From Acanthosepion pharaonis (taxonomy: Eukaryota; Mollusca; Cephalopoda; Sepiida; Sepiidae): a stretch of DNA of 64,000 nt. How positions within the stretch are numbered: position 1 is the first letter of the stretch; each line of letters begins with the position of its first letter. The notes below the pieces were generated by a model. That model did no database searches and was not told the origin of the DNA. It worked only from the letters and a program-made list of their open reading frames with translations. Location of the stretch: positions 843,501 to 907,500 of the forward strand of contig CAHIKZ030001202.1 in NCBI GenBank assembly GCA_903632075.3, written 5' to 3'. This document shows positions 36,457 through 48,034 of this stretch, piece by piece. Position numbers and translations under genes: made by a program.

Positions 36457-37850
36457 GTTATACTATAATAACTGAACAATCGGTTTCATTCATCAGATAT
36501 GTTTATTACTTTTCTCTCAAAGCCAGAAGTGGAGGGGGGTAGCTAATTTCAAATTTGTTGGAATAAATGAGGAATTTGTGATTGATCTCATGCAAATAAG
36601 GAAGTTCATTAGCTCCAATACTGCAGTCATATAAAATTTATATAAATATTATGAGTGAGAGAAAGAGAGATCACAGGGTGGCCAGATGGAGTGAGGTGGC
36701 TACTTTGATTTTGAAATTCCAGCAGTACTATTAAATTCCCTTTGTGATCTTTTTTTTTTTTTTTTTTTAGAATGAAAAGAATGCCAATCAAAATTTAGTA
36801 TTGTTGGCCTTTTTAAATTTTATCCTTGTCATCCATTGTAACAACACTATTTGTAGTAATATTTGAGCAATCAACAAGTGGATATTAAGTGGGGGATCAG
36901 TTTTATTTATAACTTAATTATAAACGGATCCCCTTCTTTTTATCAAAGTCAGTTCCATTTATTTCTCTACACAAGAAAAAAAAAATGAACATTGGTCAGT
37001 CTGTTGGAATGAACTGTTTTCAAAGCCTAGCACTACTAAATTTTGAACTTTGCTTCTGGTGACATTTTGGGCTAGTTTTTAAGATAAAGTATGTAGACTA
37101 CTTTTGGAAATACGTTCAATTTGGAATTTACTAGTGTTCAGGTCTCACATGTTTTTCAATTCACTACGTCTAGCCCAAAATCTACCAAGACTGAAGTCAA
37201 CACTTTTTTTTTTTTTTCTTAATATAGCATGTCTCTTCACAACTACCTTTTTTTTTTTCTTTTATTATCTGTGAATTGTCTTGTTTTGGGAAAGATAGTG
37301 GAGTAGATTCCCATTATCATATTTATGGTTTGGATTTCAAAGTTTTCTTTGATGGCCACACAAGACTAGATATTTCATTTTACTTTAATCCATAGCTGAG
37401 GGGGGGGGCATTTTGTGCAGAAGCAGATATTAATCTGTTAGAATTTGAACTTGCTTTACTGATTCTGCTTTCCGTGCCAATAAATGGTACTATTTTCACA
37501 TCCCTGTGTATCTCTTAACTTTTCTAAAAGTTCATCCATGTGCCAAGGGTATACTTTCATTTTTACACTTTGTCTTTTAGTTGGATTAACACAACCTCCA
37601 CAAACCAGGTAAATGCTTTGTGATAATGTAAACATGTGAAATTTCTTTTTAACCTGACTAAAGTAACCTCTCCCTGATTTATCTTAATTTATGCGACTTA
37701 TCTCGTATTAACTCCTTAATGACTGAATTAACTGCTTAACTTCATTTTGTGGTTATTTATATTGAACAAAGAATAATATCTAGAAACAGATTTCTCTTGT
37801 CTCCTTTTGATGTGCTTATAACAAATCTCGTATGATATACTTTTTTTTTT
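35986..37850. other. AT-rich DNA with poly-T tracts
   Basis: No gene is recognised. Long T tracts at about 36249-36264, 36429-36456, 36749-36769 and 37205-37217. Confidence 0.4.
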
Positions 37851-37859
37851 TCTTCAGAA

Positions 37860-37985
37860 TTTCTGGGATGTGGAGTTTATCATTATTTACACTATTTATA
37901 TTTACACTATTATCCTCATCTTTGTTGTTATGTTTCAGCTAACGTCTCCTCCAGCTGAAAAGATGTAACAATAGTGTAAATATTT
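37860..37985 (-). repeat. SINE tail fragment (GATGAGGAC family), reverse orientation
   Basis: ATTATCCTCATCTTTGTTGT and TATTTACACTATTTATATTT match the inverse of the tail core (ACAACAAAGATGAGGATAAT, then the GTAAATAGTG block). Confidence 0.6.
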
Positions 37986-38117
37986 TTCTTTTTTCCTCTT
38001 AAGTATATCCCCAACAAATTGTCTCTAGATAAACTTTTCTTAGTGGCTTTGCAATGTTCTTTTACATTGGTTCAACATTATAAAGCAATGAAAGTGTCAA
38101 AAATTATTATTTCTTAA

Positions 38118-38240
38118 TGTTTTTGTAACCCAATGATTATAGAAAGTGGTGTCAGTAAACTGGGTTCAAAAATTGGCCTAGTTTATTGCATTCATTTTGC
38201 ACCAATTCTCTTTGGAAAGTCATGACTGCATCTATTCTTC
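38118..38240 (+). mobile_element. SINE fragment
   Basis: AACTGGGTTCAAAAATTGGC (B-box region), then TTATTGCATTCATTTTGCAC and TCTTTGGAAAGTCATGAC, the body order of the 60165 SINE. Confidence 0.55.
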
Positions 38241-38371
38241 AACCATCTTGGGCTAATGTTATTGGCTGTCATGAAGTGGAAAGACTCTATTGAATTCATT
38301 GCTAGGGTCCTACTGCTAGGAATGGTTGGTTCACTGTGTCATGCTAGATGATTTTTTTTCTCCAGAGTCTG

Positions 38372-38407
<36 letters not shown>

Positions 38408-38740
38408 CACTCTTTGAATTTAAACACAGTACTAGATTGGCAATGAGGTCTTACAAATTTACTGTTGAGATGGCTAAGATGTAACTGTAAATTCTATGCT
38501 AACAGTTTCTTTTCTTGCACTTTTTGCTTGTGGAACACCTTTCCAGCTCTATGCTTTCCAGCCAACTTGCCAAAAAATCCAATGCCAATTGCTATCTACT
38601 GTCCTCCTGATTACTCTTCCTTTTGTTCTCACTCCCTAGCAATTGTTCCTGTTTATAATCCTAACCCACACCCATTAACCCCTTATCTTTCAGTGTCTTT
38701 AATGCCTTGCTTGGGGTGAACTCGATTTAAAAAAAAAAAA
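38230..38740 (+). mobile_element. LINE 3'-end fragment (jockey/CR1-like)
   Basis: It shares with 53130-53700 the blocks CTTGGGCTAA, GTGGAAAGA, CTAGG...GGTTGGT and, later, GATGTAACTGTAAATTCTAT, encoding CNCKFYANSFF, then CTFCLWNTFPALCFP. A TCTA microsatellite (38372-38405) is inserted in it, and the segment upstream of the SNSFF-like block is partly deleted. Confidence 0.6.
38372..38405. repeat. (TCTA)n microsatellite
   Basis: A run of TCTA units inside the LINE fragment. Confidence 0.95.
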
Positions 38741-39300
38741 AAAACCAAAAAAAGCCGCTAGACTGGTATCTCTAACCTTGGGTGGCAGCCAGTCTAGGAG
38801 GAGGAGGACTATTTTAAATTCTGGTAACAGGAAACCACTCTAGTAGCCTTCGGAAGTCCTGAAGAAGCATAGCATGAAAAAATATATTTTAATAAAATTA
38901 ATTCTTCAGAAATCTTGATTTGCTACTTCAGCCAACTTTTCATTACATGCTTTTTTTCCTTTTGCATATTGCATGTAAGTGCATCAACATTTCTTGCTAT
39001 CAACATTGGTAGGATAAATTGCTGAAATGATTTGTAAATTGGGTCATGACTCTGTGTTTTGGAAAGGCATGAACCTAACTTTCTTAAGTTCTTTCCTGTT
39101 GCTAGTCAGTTTAATTTTGCCACTGCTAGCATTATCATCATCATCATAATAATAAAGAGAAAAGTGTGGTTGACTATGGACATGGGCAGTCCTTTTTTTT
39201 TTTTTTTTTTTTTTGCATAAATTTTTTTGTGTAGAGGATAGTACTAAAATAGTTGTATCTATTGTCACTTATAACTGGTTGATATGGTGATATCCACTGT

Positions 39301-39326
39301 TATATATATATATATATATATATATT
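39301..39326. repeat. (TA)n microsatellite
   Basis: A TA run on the left of a long foldback; a matching run lies on its right. Confidence 0.9.
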
Positions 39327-39452
39327 AGTGATAAATATACACATACATAAGTATATATACATAGGTGCATACACATACATGTATATTTTTTTGAATAAAA
39401 AATTCCAAGAGGATAGAATCCAGGTAGAACTCAATGTCCAGGACAGAGTAAG

Positions 39453-39660
39453 GATATAATAAAAAGGCTTAAACACTAATATTCCATGGTCTCCATTGGA
39501 ATTGTAAATATGATCCAATTCATCAGACCTACAAATTCAAAAGAAAACAGAAAAAACAACACCGGAAAATTTTTCTGTTTTCTTTTTGAATTTGTAGGTC
39601 TGATGAATTGGATCGTATTTACGATTCCAATGGAATAAAATATTAGTGTTTAAGCCTTTT

Positions 39661-39667
<7 letters not shown>
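39453..39667. repeat. Long foldback palindrome
   Basis: The left arm (39453-39555) and right arm (about 39570-39667) are inverse copies of about 97 nt: AAAAAGGCTTAAACACTAAT pairs with ATTAGTGTTTAAGCCTTTTT, and CCAATTCATCAGACCTACAA with TTGTAGGTCTGATGAATTGG. The loop is only about 15-20 nt. There is one indel and few mismatches. A (TA)n run abuts the right arm (39664-39703) and another lies about 125 bp to the left (39301-39326), suggesting insertion of a foldback element into TA repeats. Confidence 0.85.

Positions 39668-39703
<36 letters not shown>
39664..39703. repeat. (TA)n microsatellite
   Basis: A TA run abutting the right arm of the foldback. Confidence 0.95.
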
Positions 39704-39705
<2 letters not shown>

Positions 39706-40580
39706 TGACAGGAAAAATGATTGAGTATGATTGTAGTTTTAAGTTTTGTTACTTTTAAGTAATTTTGTTCACAAAGAGTTTCTCTGTATGAATCATGATT
39801 CTGTATTAAGAAAGAAATCTCTTCGTATAAAAGGCAAAGTTAATATTATTGTTTTTGTTTTGTTTTTTGTTTTTTGTTTTTTTGTTAGCAGTAATAACAA
39901 AAACTGATCTATAGAATGAAAGGTCAATTTGCAGTGTTTTAACATTGGACCTGGTGATAGTCAAACAAATGACATATCCATTCTGCCACCATTCTCTGCT
40001 GTTTAAATATCTATTAAAATTAACCTGAAAGCACTTAAAGGGGTGTTTTTTATGTTTGTAATTGAATTGGTCACTTATATTTCTTTTCTTTTTCTTTCTT
40101 TTTCCCCACCCCAAATTACTTCAAGTGACATAATCTTTTATTTTTTTTTTTTTTTTTTTTTTTAGTTTTTTAATGAAAATACTATGTCTTGTATTGTGCA
40201 GTAATAGACATTGTACTAAAATTTCATATCAGCCTATGAAAGAAAGGCTGGGTACACCAATCGCACCCATTGAGCGTGGTGTGAGAATAAAAATGTTGGA
40301 CAGATGGATATATTAAACAACAGCCTCAAAGCAGTCTTTGTCTGTCTCTAAGATAGAAAATTAAGTCAGCTCTATCCGACCCCCAGGCAACGTGGCTTGC
40401 ACCAGAGACTAACCAAGATTATTGGGTGGGGGGGTGGTTTTGGATTTGGTTGGGGAAATATTAGAGTAAATAAAATGCTAAGTAATGAAGATTCAAGTCT
40501 TGTTTTGGCATCACACACTTTATTACATTTGCAGAAACTGTTAATGTCATTCTTAGAAAATATTGTAATACATTTTTATT
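39704..40580. other. AT-rich non-coding DNA
   Basis: No gene is recognised; poly-T at about 40140-40163 and a G-rich patch at 40423-40434. Confidence 0.35.
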
Positions 40581-40585
40581 AAAAT

Positions 40586-41540
40586 ACTAGACAACCTATA
40601 AAGCCATTGGGTTCCTTTTAAAAGTAATTCATCTAGAAAAAGATTATTCATTTTATTATGTATTACACATATTTTAATTTGTATTTGCAATACAAGTTAT
40701 TGTAATATTATACAATATTACTTGGATCAAATGCAATAATCAATTAATCACATTAATCAAGAAAGGTTTTCAGAATTTTTGAAAAAATTGTTCCTTTACA
40801 TTATTTTCTTCATAAAATTCAGCTGTAAATTCAATGACAGATGCTGTCTAAATTATTAAACCCCAAACATTAAGAATAGACACTAAATGAACAATACCAG
40901 AATGATGTAGGAGGCTTATCATTGTTTTGGGATTATGATTTGGTTTTAATTTGAAAGATCCTTTTAATGTAAGCATTGACCTGCAATTGATCTTTTTTAG
41001 AATGGAATTGCAAACTGATATATATTTATTTACCATCAAGTCATGTTTCACAATTTTCAAGCCATTCAGATTGTTTTAAAATGACACACCCACATAGTGA
41101 CTTCACCTATCAAGTACTTGCCAAACTTCCAAGATATGTTTATAAAAAAAAAAAGTTCTAATGTATTGTAGTGAATTTTATACATATATATATTGTTATG
41201 CATATTTAAATTTATTTAAAAATGTTGTTATGTTTGGTAAATGTTTATTTTTCAAACTCTTAATGGTTGGAATATACGATGCAAATGTTTGTTTCAATAT
41301 GTGGATTGATATAAGAATGTGTATTGCAAACAAATACTGAATTTCCTATTAAAAATAATATAAAAACAGAAAAATGGGGCTAGCTCAAGAACTCGATGTT
41401 TAATTTTAATGAAATTTGGCACTACACTCAAAAAGGGTTCAAGGTACAATATTCTCTTAAATTGATTGGGGTATTATGTATCATTTAAACTTATCTCGAC
41501 AACAAACATACATACAAGATTAGTTTTATTATATACATAT
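40586..41540 (-). mobile_element. Probable non-autonomous Helitron, copy D
   Basis: On the minus strand, the 5' end reads TATAATAAAACTAATCTTGT, ATGTATGTTTGTTGTCGAG, the same layout as the other Helitron 5' ends. The 3' end has a hairpin (AACCC...GGTT) followed by GTCTAGT at 40586. Its interior has no transposase. It is a different subfamily from copies A and B, so confidence is lower. Confidence 0.6.
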
Positions 41541-42880
41541 GATTGTCTAAATTATCTATACATAATTCTATCCAGATTTTATGTTTTTTCTGAGTTGGAT
41601 ATAAATGTTACATAATCAAACCAAACATCAGAATATTTGGAGAGATGTGTTCTTGATTATGCCTCAAATACTGTGTCCTTGAGACAGACTAAATAAAATT
41701 TAGTAAATAACAAGTCGTCAACTACTAAGTTGATTGGTACACTCTTTGAAGTCATAGTTATCCATTTTTCCCATCCAGTTTTTTTTTTTTTTTTTTTTGT
41801 AGTTTGTGGATACTTTTTTTTTTTTATTTACAATGTGCAGAACTAATCTTCCTTGGAGACAATATTTATCCTATTAATCTGGAGTAAAACCCCGTATTTT
41901 ATCTGTAATCTTGTTAATCCAAAATTAATCTCTTACTAACTGGATCAGCCATCATTTTTAGGACATCTTTCTAATATGCAAGATAAAGAGCGGGGAAGGT
42001 TCTGTTTGAAACAGATGACAACATCTGAACTGCAGGTGCAAATATTTATAAATATCCTAATGCAGAAAGAATGATTTTTTTTTTTTTTTTCTTGTAACAT
42101 TGTCAGGTGTTTAAAGCTTTGATCTGTTCTCAATTTACCAGATTTGTGTCTCATTCTGTTCAAAACAGGGAGAGGAATTTTTTTGTTTCTTTCTTGACAT
42201 CTTTTAAAAAGTGTCACATTTTGGAAAGATGATTTTTTTTTTTTTCTTTTATGCCTGTAATATTGCAAATGATTTGAATGACGTTGATGTTTGGGATTTC
42301 ATTTGGATCAATTGGAAAGAAATTTATATGGAAGTTGGCTTCAGGTTGGGATACAAAAAGAGATGTTACAATAATTAGGTAGGTGGGTTTTTATGTGAGC
42401 CCCTACAAGAATCGGTGGACAATTCTAAATCTCACATTTAAAAAAAATCTGTATAAGTAAACGAGAATTGGCTAATTATATTTGTTTTAAAAAAAAAAAT
42501 TATATATCATAATATATTTTATAAAAAAAAATAATAATTTATTTGATGTCATATAAGCCCCCCCTTCCCATTTTATATTCATATTATTTAATTAACTACA
42601 AGAACTAGTCATTTACAGCATCTGACTAAATATTAACCTACATGGTATCTTAATGTCACTCTTCCTATTTACATTTAATATTACAGTAATTATGGATTTA
42701 GGCTACATACAATTACTAGTTGTCTATGGTGTCTTGGTAAACATCAATAAACTTTGTATGTAAACCTTCGTTATTCAAATTTAACATTATGGATTTAGGC
42801 TTGGTACAATAACTGGTAATATATGGCATTAGGGTGGACTATAACTTGACTTTAAATATAAAACTCTGGGGATCCTTCTT
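41541..42880. other. AT-rich non-coding DNA
   Basis: No gene is recognised. Poly-T at about 41780-41798 and 41814-41825. A partly repeated phrase (ATTATGGATTTAGGCT near 42690 and 42786) suggests a local duplication of about 100 bp. Confidence 0.35.
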
Positions 42881-42884
42881 GAAC

Positions 42885-43690
42885 CTCTTTAATTTTTTGT
42901 GCATGGGACTGGAGAAGAAAATTACATTTATCAATTTCAACATTAATGTAATGAGACCTAGCTGCCAACCTAGTACTATGATTAAATTTGTGAAGCTGAG
43001 GTATCAAAGAAGAAAGCTAATAAGAACAATTACCATGAAAATATTTAGAGAAAAGGCACAGGGAAGTTACTGTTGTGGTGATAAGAAAGTGACTGAAGTT
43101 GTGATGCCAAGTCAAGACTGATAATATTGCAGATTTTTCTTTGGATTTTGTCAGAAGTTCCAGATCACACATGGTAGCAATATTCAATGCATGTAGACTT
43201 AGAGATGCACAAGATAGATTATGGTGAGAATAACTATCTAGCACGACATAGTGAACGGATTTTGCTAGCATTTGAGTTGATATAATTGTTTCACTTGATT
43301 TCCATGTAAAACCTAAGACCAAGAAGGTGCACTGAGTTGCTGTTCTGGAGGTTAGCATCAGCCATGCTTGCTGGAAGAGGCTAAAATGGTCCTTTACGAT
43401 GATAGAGAACAATTTCATTTTGGAAGCACATTAAAATTAACAAGCCACTTCTTGTTCCAGTTAACAACGGATTGTAGAAGATCATTTCCAAGATCAACTG
43501 CAAATTTGATTTTATCAAATTTATAAGACTTACTATTAAGAGTAAATAGTTGTATCACAAACATTCATATCAAATTGGGAACTGATGATGTCAGGTGGGT
43601 CATTGATGATAATAAGGGACAAAGTAAGTCCAACAATAGAATTATGTTATTGAAAAATGGTTGTTATCACTCGTCGTCTTATGGATGATT
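42885..43690 (-). mobile_element. LINE fragment with reverse transcriptase remains (jockey/CR1-like)
   Basis: Broken minus frames from 43690 downward give a DDTTIYS-like block (the catalytic 'YADD' region), KFDKIKFAVDLGNDL, VVNWNKKWLVNFN and FTWKSSETI. They end in FSKYFHGNCSY with a PQLHKF-like tail. The order fits the distal half of a non-LTR reverse transcriptase and its C-terminal region. The open part is 43418-43017. Confidence 0.7.
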
Positions 43691-44136
43691 AAACTGGATT
43701 TAGTGTGTTTTTTAAATTTATAAATAGCATCAACAAATGAAAATTGACTAAATCTAGTCTGACACAAAGCTTTATTTTTGGAATCTTTGCATAAAAATTG
43801 AACTCTTGATAAAACCAATGTAGCATGCTAATTTGTCACCTGTTGATGATTGGAGAGTTAGACTTTATTGCTTAAAAGCTGAAAGATTAATCACATGTTA
43901 AAGATTAAAATGCAAAGAATGATTGTGTGTATTAACAGTAGTGTTGTTTGCATTTATTTCTGTTGCTATTAGATTAAGTGGCATTAATGTGTCTGCTATG
44001 TTATGAAAAGCTTCTGCTACTTAAAGAATTATCAGGAGGCATGGATGACGTCAAAGGGTTTATACTTTCATCTTTACTGGTGTAAAGTGTCAAGAGGTAA
44101 AGCATTCTAGAACAGTATTTCTATGGTAAACAGCTG

Positions 44137-44179
<43 letters not shown>
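44137..44179. repeat. (CT)n microsatellite
   Basis: A CT run with two TTT interruptions, about 65 bp upstream of the Kintoun exon acceptor. It may extend the pyrimidine-rich context of that acceptor. Confidence 0.95.
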
Positions 44180-44180
<1 letters not shown>

Positions 44181-44245
44181 TATATATAATTTTTTAATTT
44201 GGAAATCTGTTTCTTAATTCAAATTTTTTTTTTTAATTTTTCCAG

Positions 44246-44401
44246 CATTTCTGTTTTGAAAGCCTTGGTCGATTGGAGAAAACACTAGAAGCATTGGAAG
44301 AGTGTTGTGATCCACTGTGCGCCATGCCACAGGCCCACGACACAGATTACCACCTTGATGTGACAGAACTTGATGAAAAACATGTTACACTTGATGTTCA
44401 G
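44246..44401 (+). CDS. DNAAF2: Protein Kintoun (DNAAF2), penultimate exon
   Basis: A 156-nt exon (52 codons, open throughout) between a polypyrimidine/CAG acceptor (TTTTTCCAG, AG at 44244-44245) and a consensus donor (CAG|GTAAGT, 44402). It begins HFCFESLGRLEKTLEALEE and ends DEKHVTLDVQ. Both ends are in phase 0, so it splices in frame to the terminal exon at 48035 with no stop. The codon-sharp ends and GC content above its surroundings support coding. Identity rests mainly on the next exon. This is the part of Kintoun between the CS-like region and the basic C-terminal half. No upstream coding exon is visible in the window, so the N-terminal PIH1 domain must be encoded farther left. The human counterpart is built of few, large exons. 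Confidence 0.75.
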
Positions 44402-44699
44402 GTAAGTGTGCAGAGTTCCTGCTTTTGAATTCCTCATTTTCTAGAACAAAGACCAACATAGATGACAATAGACCATACTACAGTAGTAAAGATGCAAATT
44501 TCACTTTTCTAAACAGCTTGAATATCTTTAAGTTGTAACAAAGAAATGAAATGAAGTGGAATCCCTGTTCCTTTGTCTTGGTTTTTTTTTTTTTTCTTTT
44601 GTTTTTTGTTTATTTATGTCATCAGCTTTGTGATAGATTTTTATCTAATGTTGTTCTATGCTTTAAAAAATTAATTGAGGAATGTAATAAGTGCCTTTC

Positions 44700-45600
44700 A
44701 GGTAATCTTGATAATTTAACAAAATATTCCCCATAATCTAATGTTTTATTGAATTTTAGAGAATTTACTATAGTTATTGCTCTTATTTTCTGATAATGTC
44801 ACATACGTGCGACTGTATCTATAAAATTTAGCATGTTTATACATATACAAAACAATTTAAAACTCTTTTTAAAATATTCAGGATCGTCAGATTGTAGTAA
44901 GCTTTACAATATATGATTAGTAAATAGTTTTACTTAATAACAATATTTCATAAGAGTTCACAAGTTTCATTGAAACTGAATTTTAAAAGATTTAAAAATA
45001 TTATAAATGATTCTATTTAAAATTGTAAAAAAAAAAAAGAAAACAAATCTTGTAAAAAATTCATTTTTCATTGGAATTTTTTTTTCTTAAGATAATATAT
45101 TATTGAGAAAAGCAATAAGTTTCTCTGATTAAAAAATGTCTTATTTTTATTGCATTTTTATTTTACAATTCAGAGCAGATTTCCAGTAAGACAGTGATTT
45201 TGGAAAAAAAAAAAAAAAAAAAAATGAAAAAAACAAACTTTCAGAAATAATTTCATTCATTTGTGAATAAGTCCTGAAAATTTAATTAAAATCTAATTCT
45301 TTGATTTTGGCAAGTATTTTCAAATCAATGTCTTTCACTACAAAAAAAGATGCTAAAATTTGCTATATTAATTTATAAAAATAAATCTGCTAACACAGGA
45401 AAAAGTATTTTTAATCAAAATTTCAAATGTTCTAAAAATGATTAAAAAATTTAATTAAATATTAAAAAATACTTTGATCTTTCCTCTTAAAGATTTTGAT
45501 AATAAAACTGCGTTTTTATTAAATTTGGAGCATTTTTTTTTTTCATCACAGTATGCTAATTTTTTAGCAATTTTGTGGCGATACCTACTTTTATTTTAAA
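44700..45600. repeat. Dispersed repeat 'R', copy 3
   Basis: Shared blocks with copies 1 and 2: TTTTATTGAATTTTAGA, TTTACTATAGTTA, TTATTTTCTGATAA, GATTAGTAAATAGTTTTACT, AATTCATTTTTCATTGG, CACTACAAAAAAAGATGC, TTTGATCTTTCCTCTTAA. It is inserted in the last intron of the Kintoun gene. Confidence 0.75.
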
Positions 45601-46619
45601 TTAGGTACCTTTTCTTTTTACTCAGTGCTGCTCATAATGGCAAGATTTATCAATCCAAGGGTGATAACTCAGTCATTCCTACAACTTAACTAATTGCATT
45701 CTGCTCTTCATAACCTTTATAGAAAGATAAATTTTTCTCAAGTGACTAATTCATTTTTAATCAAAAAGATTATTACTTTACACTAATGACGGGCACATTT
45801 ATTCTGTTCAGGAATTTGTCTCCATTCATTGATCATTTGTCAAATCTGTTAAAATAGAAAATCTCATTTGTAAGACAAGGGAATTGTTTACTTGAAAATG
45901 TATGTTATCAAAACATTTTGTGTTGTTTCTTCAATGCCTTTGTCGGTGTTTACTACCACCTCTAATAACCCCATGTGTACACAAACATCTATATACGCAC
46001 AAAAGCTGAGTATCATCTACCATGTATTCAATTGTGAAAGCAAAATAATATTTATCATATTTTTATTACTTAAAAGCTCCCAAGAAAATTACATTTTGGC
46101 ATTCAGTGACGCAAAAGGAGTTGATATGCTGCTAAACAAAGAAATCAACAGTAATTTTTATAAAAATCACATGTTTATTTTATTTAAATGTTTCAGTTAA
46201 ATTCACTTTGATTAATTTTATGTGAAAATATTCTTCTTAATTGTTTTTCATGTTCAGAATAACTTTTTATCTGACTTCCAGAATTGTATTCTGTGCATTC
46301 AGTTCTGTATAAAGAATATCAGTTCATTTTAACTATTCAGTCAACATGATTTTTAAAGCATTTATCAAAAAATATTTTCATTTACAAAATTACCTATGAC
46401 ACGTGACTAAATTGGGAAGCTTTTGCAAGATTTTAGTAAAGGTTATTTAGTTTTCAGTCTCTACCTGTAATTGACTTGACAAAAGTAGATTTGCTGATTA
46501 ATTGCTTTTCATACTCATTCATCCTTATTTTGTGATATCACAGAAAATGTCATCTCTGGCTTAAGGATCATCATTTAGTTTGAATTGTAGTGATACTAAA
46601 AGACAATTATCTTCCTTTG

Positions 46620-46930
46620 TTTGAGATAGTCATATGTGGATCATGTGATGGCTGCTTAGTGACATCACACCATATATAGTGATGAAAGGGCCATTCCTCC
46701 TTTTCAGTTTACAGTAGTCAAGCAGCCATTTGTTTCCTTCAGCACAGCTTATTTTTTCTATATATGAGGAGGATATGTTCTGAAGGGGAAATGGCGCTGT
46801 GTGCTTATAAGCTGTAGCTTATGCTGGAGGAGGCCCAAGACAAACTAACAACTGCTTCATTTGACTGCAAACCAAAAGGCCTGCCTCTTTAGACACTGTA
46901 TAAAGTGACCCACGGGACTTTATCTTGACC
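46620..46930. other. Unclassified GC-richer intronic patch
   Basis: It is less AT-rich than the rest of the intron and has a short palindrome (CTTATAAGCTGTAGCTTATG, about 46806-46825). No RNA gene or mobile element is recognised. Confidence 0.3.
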
Positions 46931-47439
46931 ATAGGGTGATAATTGCCTTTTGTATCCCTATCTAAAGAATGAATTTAAATGACATTAAAGTTTTTCCTTA
47001 ACTTTTATTTTTGTTTTTTGCAGTCTTTATCGATAATAATTAAATTATCAATTATTAATGGATTAAGCTGTGCAAACCTAATTGTAAATTTGTTTGAAGT
47101 TTTTGAATTAATTAAAAAAGGTACAGGAATTTTTTTATTGCTTTACTTTTTCCTTAGTTAATCATTTGCATCTTCTTGCCGACTCATCTGTCGGTTGGTT
47201 CTGAGTTTGAACAAAGCAGAAAATAAATTGATGCTTTTAACTAAATTGTATAAACTTACTATTTAGAGAACTTATAATTGCTATTAAATGCTAATTATTA
47301 TGAAAATACCATCACTGATATTGCAGACAGTTCAAGGGTTCTTCTCTGCTAATATTAATACTATTAACGGAGGGAAAAATAACAGTAATTAGTTAATAGA
47401 GACAGGGTACTGCATTAAAAATTACTTGGAGACCAGTGA

Positions 47440-47800
47440 CTTAAATGGACTGAAAATTGCTTTCCCCTGCCTCTCACGGTAGAGGGTTACAGATTAAGAG
47501 TCACAGTTTATGTAGATACATGGGGAAGATAACCTTAGACTGGAACAGGTTAACCTTAGACTGGAACAGGTTAACCTTAGACTAGAACAGGTTAAGATTG
47601 TAGTGATCTGGAAAATGTCTTCTTGGGAGATGGTTCCACAAAGCAACAGTTCATGGGAAGAAATTGCTGGAGTGATACTTATATTTATTTCCCGAGTGGA
47701 ATATTAAAAGAATGAGGGTGGTTTGCTACAATGGGCGTGGCAGGACATGAGTACGAGTTCCACTTGAGGTCAAGGGTGAGTTTAAGCCCCAATTGTTGCT
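47440..47800 (-). mobile_element. LINE 3'-end fragment (jockey/CR1-like), reverse orientation
   Basis: On the minus strand, broken frames read DLKWNSYSCPATPIVANHPH, then an FNIPLG-like block, a CCFVEP-like block, and ITTILTCSSLE-like residues repeated by a local tandem expansion. It matches the terminal segment at about 16900-17150 and 54110-54330. Confidence 0.6.
47530..47597. repeat. 21-bp tandem repeat, 3 copies
   Basis: AACCTTAGACTGGAACAGGTT is repeated three times within the LINE fragment, as an expansion of the sequence coding the 'NLxxFKSRV'-type LINE tail. Confidence 0.9.
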
Positions 47801-48034
47801 CAAGGCACAGGGAAAAATTATTTGTGACTGGTGGTAGTTTGGAGTCCAATTGGCTTTATTCTTATAGTTTAGAATTTTTCTGCTACATTTTGCCATTTTT
47901 GTTATGCCAACAGGCTAACCTACAAAAATCAGAAATCATTATAATGTAGACAATACCCATAAATATATAATGTTTTTTTAATTTATTTTGTTACTTTGTA
48001 ATTCTGTTAAACAGTAATTTGTTTGTCATTGCAG

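Larger units (their letters stand above)
44402..48034 (+). other. Kintoun last intron
   Basis: 3.6 kb from GTAAGT to TTGCAG. It contains a copy of dispersed repeat R (44700-45600), a moderately GC-rich patch at 46620-46930 with no recognised function, and a reversed LINE piece (47440-47800) carrying a 21-bp tandem repeat. Confidence 0.7.

Noticed and set aside
45892..46200. 102-codon plus frame in the Kintoun intron
   Set aside because: Its composition is typical of AT-rich intron DNA; no motif, and a gene on the same strand within the last intron would be unexpected.
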